A DNA stretch of 64,000 nucleotides, from NCBI GenBank assembly GCA_040830705.1, contig JBFOME010000011.1, positions 248,001-312,000 on the forward strand, given 5' to 3'. Every line of letters starts with the position of its first letter. Within the stretch, counting starts at the first letter, position 1. The stretch comes from Ruegeria_C sp040830705. Its GTDB lineage: Bacteria; Pseudomonadota; Alphaproteobacteria; Rhodobacterales; Rhodobacteraceae. Shown here in pieces: positions 43,524 through 51,391 of the stretch. The position numbers and the translations under genes were made by a program. The notes beneath the pieces were generated by a model, which saw only the letters and a list, made by a program, of their open reading frames with translations, was not told the origin of the DNA and did no database searches.

Positions 43524-44843
43524 ATGATCAAACGGGCCGACAAACGCAGGATCTTAGCGCCGCCGCACGCGCGGCGTGTGTTCCTGTTTCTGCAAGGCCC
43601 GCATGGACCGTTCTTCCATCGGCTGGGCCGTATGCTGCGCGCCACCGGCGCCGAGGTCTGGCGCGTGGGTTTCAATGCCGGCGATCGGGCTTTCTGGCGC
43701 CATAGAGCGCGCTACATTCCCTATCGCGGCACCGTTGCGGATTGGCCGGATACACTGACGTCCCTGCTGGCGCAGCACGGGGTGAGCGATATCGTGCTTT
43801 ATGGAGATTCGCGCCCCATACATGCCGAGGCAGTCCGGATCGCCCGCGCGCAGGGGCTGCGGGTTCATGTCTTTGAAGAAGGCTATATGCGGCCCTATTG
43901 GGTGACCTATGAGCGCGACGGATCAAACGGCAATTCCCGGCTGATGGAGATGAGCGTGGCGCAGATGCAATGCGATCTGGATCGCTCTGACCACGATTCG
44001 CCGCCGCCGCCCGCCCATTGGGGCGACATGCGCGAGCATATCTTCTACGGCGCGCTTTATCATTGGTTCGTCATGTTCCGAAACCGGGACTACCGGAACT
44101 TCCAGCCACATCGCGAGTTTCCAGTGACGGTGGAATTCAGGCTGTACCTGAAACGGCTGCTGCTGATGCCGGTCCACGCGATCGAGCGCCGCATCGCGAC
44201 GCTGCGCGTGCGCAGCGGTGGGTTTCCCTATCACCTGGCCCTGCTACAACTGGAGCAGGACAGCTCATTTCAGAGCCATTCTCCCTTCGCGCGGATGACC
44301 GAGTTTCTCGAAACTCTGTTCGACGGATTTGCCGAAGGAGCGCCCGGCCACCATCACCTCGTGATCAAGGCACATCCGCTTGAGAACGATCGTGTCCCGC
44401 TGCGCTGCGAGGTCAGGCGGCTGGCGCAACAGCATGGAATTGCACACCGGGTGCACTTTGTGCGCGGCGGAAAGCTTGCCCAGTTGCTGGACGACGCACG
44501 CAGTGCTGTGACGGTGAACTCCACCTCGGGCCAGCAGGTCCTGTGGCGCGGCATTCCACTGAAAATCTTCGGAAAAGCAGTCTATGCAAAGCCTGAATTT
44601 GTCTCGGATCAACCGCTCGCCGCGTTCTTTGCGGCTCCGGCGCGCCCAGACAAGGAGGCTTATCGGACCTACCGGCGCTATCTTTTGGAAACCAGCCAGG
44701 TGCCTGGTGGATATTATGCCCGCAAGGGCCGCCAGCAACTGCTGCGCCAGGTGGTCGATATGATGCTGGCACCGGGGGATCCCTACGAAATGCTCGGATC
44801 TGGGAACGCGGCTCCTCGGCAACAGTTACGCCTGGTGAACTGA
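43524..44843 (+). CDS. kpsS: KpsS-like capsular polysaccharide export protein
   Basis: About 439 residues from the ATG at 43524, and up to 459 from a TTG at 43464. The opening 'RRVFLFLQGPHGPFFHRLGRML', 'DIVLYGDSRPIHAEAVRIA', 'VHVFEEGYMRPYWVTYE' and the C-terminal 'KAHPLENDRVPL' with 'TVNSTSGQQVLWRGIPLKIFGKAVY' are features of the Capsule_synth (KpsS) family, Kdo transferases that build the poly-Kdo linker on the lipid anchor of group 2 capsules. The polymerase and ABC exporter KpsM/KpsT are not in the window. Confidence 0.92.
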   Translation: MIKRADKRRILAPPHARRVFLFLQGPHGPFFHRLGRMLRATGAEVWRVGFNAGDRAFWRHRARYIPYRGTVADWPDTLTSLLAQHGVSDIVLYGDSRPIHAEAVRIARAQGLRVHVFEEGYMRPYWVTYERDGSNGNSRLMEMSVAQMQCDLDRSDHDSPPPPAHWGDMREHIFYGALYHWFVMFRNRDYRNFQPHREFPVTVEFRLYLKRLLLMPVHAIERRIATLRVRSGGFPYHLALLQLEQDSSFQSHSPFARMTEFLETLFDGFAEGAPGHHHLVIKAHPLENDRVPLRCEVRRLAQQHGIAHRVHFVRGGKLAQLLDDARSAVTVNSTSGQQVLWRGIPLKIFGKAVYAKPEFVSDQPLAAFFAAPARPDKEAYRTYRRYLLETSQVPGGYYARKGRQQLLRQVVDMMLAPGDPYEMLGSGNAAPRQQLRLVN

Positions 44844-44939
44844 CCCTCCTGCCCGCAACCTCTGGATAAATGTACCCGATTTCGGTAGTTTGCCCCAAAA
44901 TCTGAGGCAGACATACAAATAAGGTCGAGGAGACCGACA

Positions 44940-46073
44940 GTGAATTCCTACTCCAATCGCTGGGTTAAGCCCATCGCGTTGCTTGCTGTTCTGGGTGTGG
45001 TGGCGTCCTGCGCGTTGCCGCGCGTCGGGCCCAGCAAGAACCAGATTTACGCGGGCTCGGTGCAAAATGACGGCGATGCCTTTGTGGTGGCAGTCAATGA
45101 TCGCGTCACCCGTGCCACCGCCGTGGTGCCCGCATTCGGGTTTTCCAGCAGCTTCAAATCGGCCCCGCAACTGACCTCTGACACGATTCGCCCTGGTGAC
45201 GTTCTGGGCCTAACCATCTGGGAAAACGTCGACGATGGCCTGCTGTCGGGTGAGGTCGGTAACTCTACCCCGCTGGAAGAGGTTCAGGTCGACAGCGACG
45301 GCTTTATTTTCGTGCCCTATGCCGGGCGCGTGCGCGCCGCGGGCCGCACACCCAACCAGCTGCGCCAGGACATCACCACAGAGCTCGAAGAGCAGACCCC
45401 CGACCCGCAGGTCGAAGTGCGGCGTATGGCCGGCGACGGCTCAACCGTGTCCGTCACCGGCTCGGTCGGCGCGCAAGGTGTCTTTCCCATCGAACGCCCG
45501 ACACGCACATTGTCGGCCATGCTGGCGCAGGCGGGTGGGATCGTGATCGAACCGGAAATCGCACAAGTGACCGTCATCCGCGGCGGCGAGAAAGGCAAAA
45601 TCTGGTATCAGGATCTTTTCCAGCATCCTGAACTGGACGTGGCCCTGCGTGGCGGCGACCGCATCCTGGTCGAAGAAGATACCCGGTCGTTCACCGCGCT
45701 TGGCGCGACACGTAGCCAGGCCCGCGTTCCGTTCGAAACACAGGACCTGTCGGCACTGGAGGCGATTGCGCAAATCGGTGGTTTGGTCTCTTCCTCCTCG
45801 GACCCGACAGGCGTGTTTGTCTATCGCAATGAACCGGCCGAAATTGCAGGTTCGGTTCTGGGCCGTAACGATCTGCAGGGTGCGCAGCGCATGATCTATG
45901 TGCTTAACCTGACCGAACCCAACGGCCTGTTTCTGGCCCGTGATTTCGTGATCCGGGACGAGGACACGATCTATGTGACCGAAGCGCCCTATGCACAATG
46001 GACCAAGGCGATCTCGCTCATTTCCGGTGGTCTGACACCCTTTGCCAACGTCGCCACACTGACCGGTAGCTGA
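44940..46073 (+). CDS. Wza/KpsD-like polysaccharide export lipoprotein
   Basis: A 377-residue outer-membrane polysaccharide exporter. It starts with GTG after a GAGGAGA site. A signal peptide ends in a lipobox 'GVVASC' (Cys near residue 22). The Poly_export domain 'TIRPGDVLGLTIWENVDDGLLSGEVGNSTPLEEVQVDSDGFIFVPYAGRVRAAGRTPNQLRQDI' is near residues 80-145. SLBB-like repeats follow ('VSVTGSVGAQGVFPIERPTRTLSAMLAQAGGI' and a second copy). It lies between kpsS and kpsC. Confidence 0.93.
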   Translation: MNSYSNRWVKPIALLAVLGVVASCALPRVGPSKNQIYAGSVQNDGDAFVVAVNDRVTRATAVVPAFGFSSSFKSAPQLTSDTIRPGDVLGLTIWENVDDGLLSGEVGNSTPLEEVQVDSDGFIFVPYAGRVRAAGRTPNQLRQDITTELEEQTPDPQVEVRRMAGDGSTVSVTGSVGAQGVFPIERPTRTLSAMLAQAGGIVIEPEIAQVTVIRGGEKGKIWYQDLFQHPELDVALRGGDRILVEEDTRSFTALGATRSQARVPFETQDLSALEAIAQIGGLVSSSSDPTGVFVYRNEPAEIAGSVLGRNDLQGAQRMIYVLNLTEPNGLFLARDFVIRDEDTIYVTEAPYAQWTKAISLISGGLTPFANVATLTGS

Positions 46074-46077
46074 TCTG

Positions 46078-48078
46078 GTGCATGCCGAAACCGAAACGAC
46101 AGCCGGTGGCAACTGCCACCGGCTGTTTGTTTATAATGGCGGCTTCCTGACCCAGAGCCGCATTCGACGCATCCTTTCGCTGGCAGGCTACGACATCCGG
46201 CTTGGTCTGCCTGGCCCTGACGATCTGGTGGGCATCTGGGGCGATAGCCCGACCGCCCATCGCGGCAAGGCCATTGCTGCGCGCCGTGACGCGCCACTGC
46301 TACGGGTCGAGGACAGTTTTCTGCGGTCGCTGCATCCGGGCCGCGCTGGCGAGCCGCCGATCGGCCTGAACCTCGACCATGCGGGCGTACATTTCGATGC
46401 TGAAATCCCAAGTGACCTGGAAACACTGCTGGCAACGCACCCGCTGGACGATACCGCACTGCTGGACCGGGCGCGCGACGCCATGGCGCGAATGCGCGGC
46501 CAGCATCTGAGCAAGTACTGCGCCGTCGATCCAACGCTGCCGCCCCCCGGCCCAGGCTATGTACTGGTGATCGACCAGACCCGCGATGATGCCTCGGTCC
46601 GGGCAAGCGGCGGCACGGACGCGCTGTTCCGCGAGATGCTGGTTTTTGCGCAAGAAGAACACCCCGGTGCGCAGGTAGTCATCAAGACCCACCCCGAAAC
46701 CACAGCGGGCTATCGCAACGGGTATTACTCAGAAGCGGATACGAACCACCGGGTCAGCCTGCTGGACCAGCCGATTAGCCCTTGGTCGCTGCTGGAGGGT
46801 GCGGTGGGCGTCTACACATTGTCCTCGCAACTCGGCTTCGAGGCGATCCTGGCCGGTCACAAACCCCGGATCTTTGGCGCGCCGTTTTATGCGGGCTGGG
46901 GGCTGACGCAGGATGAGAACCCCGTGCCTCGCCGCACGCGCAAGCTGACGCGGCCGCAATTGTTTGCGGCAGCCATGATCCTCTATCCGGTCTGGTACGA
47001 CCCCTGCCGCGACCGACTCTGCGATCTGGAAACCGCGCTGGACATGATGGAGGCGCAGGCGCGAGCCTGGCGGCAGGATCATCGCGGCTGGATCGCCTCG
47101 GGCATGCGGTTGTGGAAACGCCCGGCGATCCGTCGGATGTTTGGCGCGCATGGCCGGATCACCTTTGCCGAGGCGCGCGCGTCGGGCGATACCCGCCCGC
47201 AGATGATCTGGGCCTCGAAAGCGGGCGAAGACAGCAGCGCCACTTTGGTCGAGGACGGTTTCCTGCGCTCGCGTGGGCTGGGCGCCGAGCTGGTGCCGCC
47301 ACTCTCACTAATCACTGACACCAGCGGCATCTACTACGACCCCAAACGCCCCTCTGATCTGGAGGAGATGATCGCGCGGCGCGAAAGCCTCAGCCAGACC
47401 GAACGCAGGCGCGCCGAGCGGCTGGTGGCGCGGCTGACCGCAGATGGCGTGACCAAGTACAATCTGCCGGGGGACAAGCCAGAGCTGCCAGACGGGCGCT
47501 GCATATTGGTGCCGGGACAGGTCGAGGATGATGCCTCGATCCTGCGTGGGACAGAGGCGGTGACCACCAATCTCGATCTGCTCCAGGCTGCGCGCGCCGC
47601 CCATCCCGAGGCAACCCTGATCTATAAACCACACCCCGACGTTGAAGCCGGGCTGCGCGCAGGCAAGATCGACACCACCGGATTGGCCGATCTGGTGGCC
47701 GACAAAACAGACCCGGCGGCCCTTCTGGCGCAAGTGGAAGAAGTCTGGACCATGACCTCGCTATTGGGGTTCGAAGCGCTGTTGCGTGGCGTCAAAGTGA
47801 CGACGCTGGGCGCGCCGTTTTACGCGGGCTGGGGATTGACCGAAGATCTGGGCCCTGTACCGGCTCGACGTGGTGCGCGACCGGATTTGATGGGTCTGGT
47901 CCATGCGGTGCTGATCGACTATCCGCGCTATCGCGACCCGGTGACCGGCCTGCCCTGTCCGGTCGAGGTTGCCGTCGAGCGGTTGGCCAGCGGGCATATT
48001 CCACATCCAGGATTGGCGAACCGTCTACTGTCAAAACTACAGGGGATATTCGCCACTTACGCACCCTATTGGCGCTAA
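46078..48078 (+). CDS. kpsC: KpsC-like capsular polysaccharide export protein
   Basis: A 666-residue protein with two Capsule_synth domains (~residues 15-330 and ~345-650). Each has the 'RVEDSFLRS'/'LVEDGFLRS', 'VIKTHPE'/'IYKPHPD' and 'GAPFYAGWGLT' motifs. KpsC transfers Kdo onto the lyso-phosphatidylglycerol anchor of capsules. A GTG at 46078, four bases after the upstream stop, is the only plausible start before the conserved 'RLFVYNGGFLTQSRIRRIL' opening. A terminator-like hairpin lies inside codons 8-17. The gene ends 4 bases before the convergent ribD. Confidence 0.93.
   Translation: MHAETETTAGGNCHRLFVYNGGFLTQSRIRRILSLAGYDIRLGLPGPDDLVGIWGDSPTAHRGKAIAARRDAPLLRVEDSFLRSLHPGRAGEPPIGLNLDHAGVHFDAEIPSDLETLLATHPLDDTALLDRARDAMARMRGQHLSKYCAVDPTLPPPGPGYVLVIDQTRDDASVRASGGTDALFREMLVFAQEEHPGAQVVIKTHPETTAGYRNGYYSEADTNHRVSLLDQPISPWSLLEGAVGVYTLSSQLGFEAILAGHKPRIFGAPFYAGWGLTQDENPVPRRTRKLTRPQLFAAAMILYPVWYDPCRDRLCDLETALDMMEAQARAWRQDHRGWIASGMRLWKRPAIRRMFGAHGRITFAEARASGDTRPQMIWASKAGEDSSATLVEDGFLRSRGLGAELVPPLSLITDTSGIYYDPKRPSDLEEMIARRESLSQTERRRAERLVARLTADGVTKYNLPGDKPELPDGRCILVPGQVEDDASILRGTEAVTTNLDLLQAARAAHPEATLIYKPHPDVEAGLRAGKIDTTGLADLVADKTDPAALLAQVEEVWTMTSLLGFEALLRGVKVTTLGAPFYAGWGLTEDLGPVPARRGARPDLMGLVHAVLIDYPRYRDPVTGLPCPVEVAVERLASGHIPHPGLANRLLSKLQGIFATYAPYWR
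46099..46134 (+). terminator. Intrinsic-terminator-like hairpin inside the start of kpsC
   Basis: ACAGCCGGTGGC (46099-46110) and GCCACCGGCTGT (46115-46126) form a perfect 12-bp stem with an AACT loop, followed by TTTGTTTAT. It begins 26 bases after the export lipoprotein stop and lies within the first codons of kpsC. It could end the kpsS-lipoprotein transcript or act as a translation-dependent attenuator for kpsC. Confidence 0.75.
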
Positions 48079-48082
48079 GCGG

Positions 48083-49183
48083 TTACTTGAGCGCGCGGGT
48101 CCATCGGTGCAGGATGTCCGCGCCGATTTGTCGTGTTTCAGACAGGGTGAAGCGCGGCGCGTCCTCCAGCCGGTCAAGCCCCATCGCGCCAATTGCCGGC
48201 AGCCCCTCGGCCCCGATGGCAAGCCCCGCTCCAAATCCGATCAACTCGTCCACCAGATCTTCGGCCAGCAAAGTTGCAGCCAACGCAGATCCCCCCTCGC
48301 AGAACACCCGTGTCAGCCCGGCATCCCCCAATTGCTGCAACAGATCGGAGGCATCCAGCTGGGTTCCGTCCACTGCGCAAGAGATCAGCTTCGCGCCCAA
48401 CCCCTCCCAGGCCTGCATTCGCTCATGATCTGCGCCGGGGCCGTGGCAGAGCCAAACCGGATGCTGCGCTGCGCTGCGTGCCAACTGGCTCATCAGAGGC
48501 AGGTCGAGATGGCGCGAGACGACGATCCGCACCGGCTGTTGCGCAACGCCCAGATCACGCACCGTCAGCGACGGATCATCCGCGCGCGCAGTCCCGGCCC
48601 CAACCATGACCGCGTCATGACGCGCCCGCATCGCATGGACCGCCCGGCGCGCCTGCGGGCCGGTGATCCATTTGCTTTGACCGGTGGCAGTGGCAATCCG
48701 GCCGTCAAAGCTGCTGGCCAGCTTCAGCGTGACAAGCGGTCGGCCTTGTTCGGTGCGCAGAAAAAAACCCGCGTGATCCCGCATCGCCTGCTGATCCAAT
48801 ACACCGGTCTCAACCGTGATCCCCGCCCCGCGCAGCATCGCAAAACCCTGCCCCGCCACGCGCGCATCGCTATCCTCGACCGCTGCCACAACCCGCGCGA
48901 CACCTGCGTCGATCAAAGCCTGAGAACAGGGCGGCGTCTTACCCTGATGGGCGCAGGGCTCCAGCGAGACATAGGCGGTGGCACCGCGCGCCGCCTCTCC
49001 CGCCTGCGCCAAAGCCTCGGTCTCGGCATGGGGTCGGCCACCGGGCTGGGTCCATCCGCGCCCGACGATGCGCCCCTCGCGCACGATCACACACCCCACC
49101 GCAGGATTTGGCCAGGTCGTGCCCTGACCGCGCCGGCCCAAACTGAGGGCCAACGCCATGAATCTTTCGTCTGATGACGTCAT
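48083..49183 (-). CDS. ribD: Bifunctional riboflavin deaminase/reductase
   Basis: A 366-residue fusion enzyme with an N-terminal deaminase and a C-terminal reductase. The deaminase zinc site is 'HAETEAL' and 'PCAHQGKTPPC', in residues ~1-145. The reductase has 'PLVTLKLASSFDGRIA' and 'VFCEGGSALAATLL'. It catalyses steps 2-3 of riboflavin synthesis. It overlaps nrdR by ATGA. The usual partner ribE is 5 kb away beyond the capsule block. Confidence 0.95.
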   Translation of the reverse strand: MTSSDERFMALALSLGRRGQGTTWPNPAVGCVIVREGRIVGRGWTQPGGRPHAETEALAQAGEAARGATAYVSLEPCAHQGKTPPCSQALIDAGVARVVAAVEDSDARVAGQGFAMLRGAGITVETGVLDQQAMRDHAGFFLRTEQGRPLVTLKLASSFDGRIATATGQSKWITGPQARRAVHAMRARHDAVMVGAGTARADDPSLTVRDLGVAQQPVRIVVSRHLDLPLMSQLARSAAQHPVWLCHGPGADHERMQAWEGLGAKLISCAVDGTQLDASDLLQQLGDAGLTRVFCEGGSALAATLLAEDLVDELIGFGAGLAIGAEGLPAIGAMGLDRLEDAPRFTLSETRQIGADILHRWTRALK

Positions 49184-49650
49184 TCTTCGGCTGGTGGGCT
49201 TGGCGGGCGTAATTCGTGGACGAATTCCTCGAAATCATCCGCCGCCTGGAAGTTCTTGTAAACACTGGCAAAACGCACATAGGCCACGGTGTCGATCCGG
49301 GCCAGTGCCTCCATCACGATCTCGCCAATCCGGTTCGAAGGGATATCCGTTTCACCCATGCTTTCCAGCCGCCGCACAATGCCCGAGATCATCTGGTCGA
49401 TACGGTCGGGCTCAATCGGCCGCTTCTGCATCGAGATGCGGATCGAACGTTCCAGCTTGTCGCGGTCAAAATCCTCGCGCTTGCCGTTGGATTTGATGAC
49501 CACCAGATCGCGCAATTGTACCCGCTCATAGGTAGTGAACCGGCCGCCACAGGCCGGACAAAACCGCCGCCGCCGGATCGAAACGTGATCCTCCGCCGGT
49601 CTGGAATCTTTGACCTGAGTGTCGATATTTCCGCAAAACGGGCAGCGCAT
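49180..49650 (-). CDS. nrdR: Transcriptional regulator NrdR
   Basis: A 156-residue repressor of ribonucleotide reductase genes. It has the N-terminal zinc ribbon 'MRCPFCGNIDTQVKDSR' and 'RRRRFCPACGGRFTTYERV', then an ATP-cone domain. The ATG at 49650 begins the canonical MRCPFC start, and the upstream in-frame extension is rejected. It is coupled to ribD by ATGA. Confidence 0.97.
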   Translation of the reverse strand: MRCPFCGNIDTQVKDSRPAEDHVSIRRRRFCPACGGRFTTYERVQLRDLVVIKSNGKREDFDRDKLERSIRISMQKRPIEPDRIDQMISGIVRRLESMGETDIPSNRIGEIVMEALARIDTVAYVRFASVYKNFQAADDFEEFVHELRPPSPPAEE

Positions 49651-49713
49651 TCGCCGTCTCCCTCGTTGTCTTGACTTGTATTTCTGCCTCGAGTTGTGAG
49701 CGCTTCGGCCCAC

Positions 49714-49722
49714 TTATCCACA
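49714..49722 (+). promoter_or_regulatory. Perfect DnaA-box sequence upstream of nrdR
   Basis: TTATCCACA, an exact consensus DnaA box, lies 64 bases upstream of the nrdR start in the intergenic space with yjbQ. A single box does not make an origin, but it could link nrdR expression to replication. Confidence 0.4.
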
Positions 49723-49786
49723 ACTATAGGCCACCCTCTGCATTTTGGGTAGACGGAAAAACGCACCGCTAGATTATGGTGTTGTT

Positions 49787-50197
49787 TCAGCCGAAATGTA
49801 GCGCGATCCGGCGTTGATGCGGGGCATCGCGGTGTTCGAACAGATAAACCCCCTGCCACGTTCCCAGCATCGGCACTCCATCCGAAACCGGAATTTGCAA
49901 GCTGACGGGCAACAGCGCCGCCTTGATATGAGCTGGCATATCGTCGGGTCCTTCATAGGTGTGGCGCAAATAGGCCATCGACGGATGATCCGAAGGCGGC
50001 ACCAATCGCTGAAAGAAAGCTCTCAGATCGGTCTGCACCTCGGGATCAGCGTTTTCCTGAATAAGCAATGAGCAAGAAGTGTGGCGTACGAATACCGTAA
50101 GCAGGCCATCCCCTTGACCCGCAATCGCGTCGCGCAGTTGTGTCGTCACCTCATAGAGGCCTTGGCCACGCGTATCGAACTGAAGTTCACGGATCAC
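49787..50197 (-). CDS. YjbQ/UPF0047 family protein
   Basis: A 136-residue protein of the YjbQ family, with 'VFVRHTSCSLLIQENADPEVQTDL', 'EGPDDMPAHIKAAL' and 'LGTWQGVYLFEHRD'. The conserved histidines and acidic residues resemble a metal site. E. coli YjbQ has weak thiamine-phosphate-synthase activity, but the physiological role is unsettled. It begins with GTG, without a clear ribosome binding site. Confidence 0.92.
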   Translation of the reverse strand: MIRELQFDTRGQGLYEVTTQLRDAIAGQGDGLLTVFVRHTSCSLLIQENADPEVQTDLRAFFQRLVPPSDHPSMAYLRHTYEGPDDMPAHIKAALLPVSLQIPVSDGVPMLGTWQGVYLFEHRDAPHQRRIALHFG

Positions 50198-50264
50198 AAT
50201 TACATGGGTCCTTGATTTGGGTCGATTTGCGCATGCCAGAAAGTCACATGATCGCGATCAAAAG

Positions 50265-50702
50265 TCAGATTCGCCCCCCAACGGGAAACGGACGTGTATA
50301 GCTACAACGTGTGTCTGCCTGCGTGATCGACATATTATCACCAACGCTAATCCCCGATCTGAATGTCTTGTTAACCGGCGTAATACCCAGAGCTGCAGGA
50401 TCAAGAGTAAAGCGCACCGCCGAGCGTCGGTCGGTCGTGACACTTTGGCTAACCGGGCTCGCCACATAAACGCGATCCGACCAGGCCGCACCCAGCTTGC
50501 GACGCGAAAAATCTGCGGCCCCACACCAATACCCATCATAAGTACCGCCAGCGTTCAGGATCACCTCGAACTCGTTTGCGTTGATCGGATTTACACGCGG
50601 ACCATAAGGGGACACGAAGGCATATTTTTGCCCCTCTCCGTCGATGGGAACATCACATGCAGAGAGGAACAAAACTCCAGCCAACGCCAAATACCGTGTC
50701 AT
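50265..50702 (-). CDS. Putative lipoprotein, tandem paralogue A
   Basis: A 145-residue protein whose N-terminus 'MTRYLALAGVLFLSACDVP' has a lipobox (LSAC, Cys near residue 16). The mature part shares a block with the next upstream gene (minus-strand order): 'YWCGAADFSRRKLGAAWSDRVYVASPVSQSVTTDRRSAVRFTLDPAALGITP' then 'TRCSY'. Cysteines in 'WCGAA' and 'TRCSY' are shared. The ATG at 50702 is chosen because it yields the lipobox start. GC content is lower than in the flanking housekeeping genes. Function unknown. Confidence 0.72.
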   Translation of the reverse strand: MTRYLALAGVLFLSACDVPIDGEGQKYAFVSPYGPRVNPINANEFEVILNAGGTYDGYWCGAADFSRRKLGAAWSDRVYVASPVSQSVTTDRRSAVRFTLDPAALGITPVNKTFRSGISVGDNMSITQADTRCSYTRPFPVGGRI

Positions 50703-50820
50703 TTCAGAATTCTCCCTATGGGTGCTCGCCCAAAGATAGCGGCGAGTACCGGATAAGCACAGGGTCTCATTGCGAAATTCCATGGCATATAGTCGCTAAT
50801 ACCAGATGCTATTGGATCGT

Positions 50821-51234
50821 TCAGTCATTCCCAACCGAATTGCGGTTGCACCGCGTATTTGCCATTTGGACGGTTACGTTCGCACCTGACTGAATGCCGG
50901 ACCCGAATCCGGATGGCTGAGGCGTGACGCCCGCAGCTTGCGGATCAAGCGTAAACTGAACCGAGGTTGGCCGGCCCGTCGTAACGCTTTGGGCGTATCC
51001 CCGCACGACGTAGAGGTCCTGACGCCAATTCGCGTCCAGTTTGCGCACCGCATATTCCGAGGCAGCGCACCACAATCCGCCAGTGCCCGCTGATCCCCTG
51101 GGTATAGCTTCAAAAACGGCCGAATTGACCTGATTGACTGTCACGCGGTCGAACACAAAATCCGGTTTCGCACTCACTGCAGCGGGAAGTTGCGCGGATA
51201 AAACGAAGGCAACGCCAAGCAATATCTTTTTCAT
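50821..51234 (-). CDS. Putative secreted protein, tandem paralogue B
   Basis: A 137-residue protein with a signal peptide (MKKILLGVAFVLSAQLPAAVSA). Its mature part resembles paralogue A, with 'LWCAASEYAVRKLDANWRQDLYVVRGYAQSVTTGRPTSVQFTLDPQAAGVTP' and a final 'TRCNR'. It has a simple signal peptide whereas A has a lipobox, so the copies differ in anchoring. An AGGAA site precedes the ATG at 51234. Family unknown. Confidence 0.72.
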   Translation of the reverse strand: MKKILLGVAFVLSAQLPAAVSAKPDFVFDRVTVNQVNSAVFEAIPRGSAGTGGLWCAASEYAVRKLDANWRQDLYVVRGYAQSVTTGRPTSVQFTLDPQAAGVTPQPSGFGSGIQSGANVTVQMANTRCNRNSVGND

Positions 51235-51335
51235 GATCAACATTCCTGTTTGATTTGAGCTGAACCAAAGATAGCTGTTTCTCACCACCCGGAAACGGCC
51301 CGTCACGTGCTTGTCATCCTGACACGGCGCAGCAT

Positions 51336-51365
51336 AAGAAAAACCCGCCGGTTTCCCAGCGGGTT
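51336..51365 (-). terminator. Rho-independent terminator of rpoD
   Basis: On the minus strand AACCCGCTGG and CCGGCGGGTT pair (one G-U) around a GAAA tetraloop, followed by TTTCTTA. It is 26 bases after the rpoD stop. Confidence 0.87.
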
Positions 51366-51391
51366 CAATAGTTTACCGATGTGATCGCGGC

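Noticed and set aside
49714..49722. DnaA box as a possible replication origin
   Set aside because: A single box, with no AT-rich unwinding region or dnaA, gidA or parAB neighbours.
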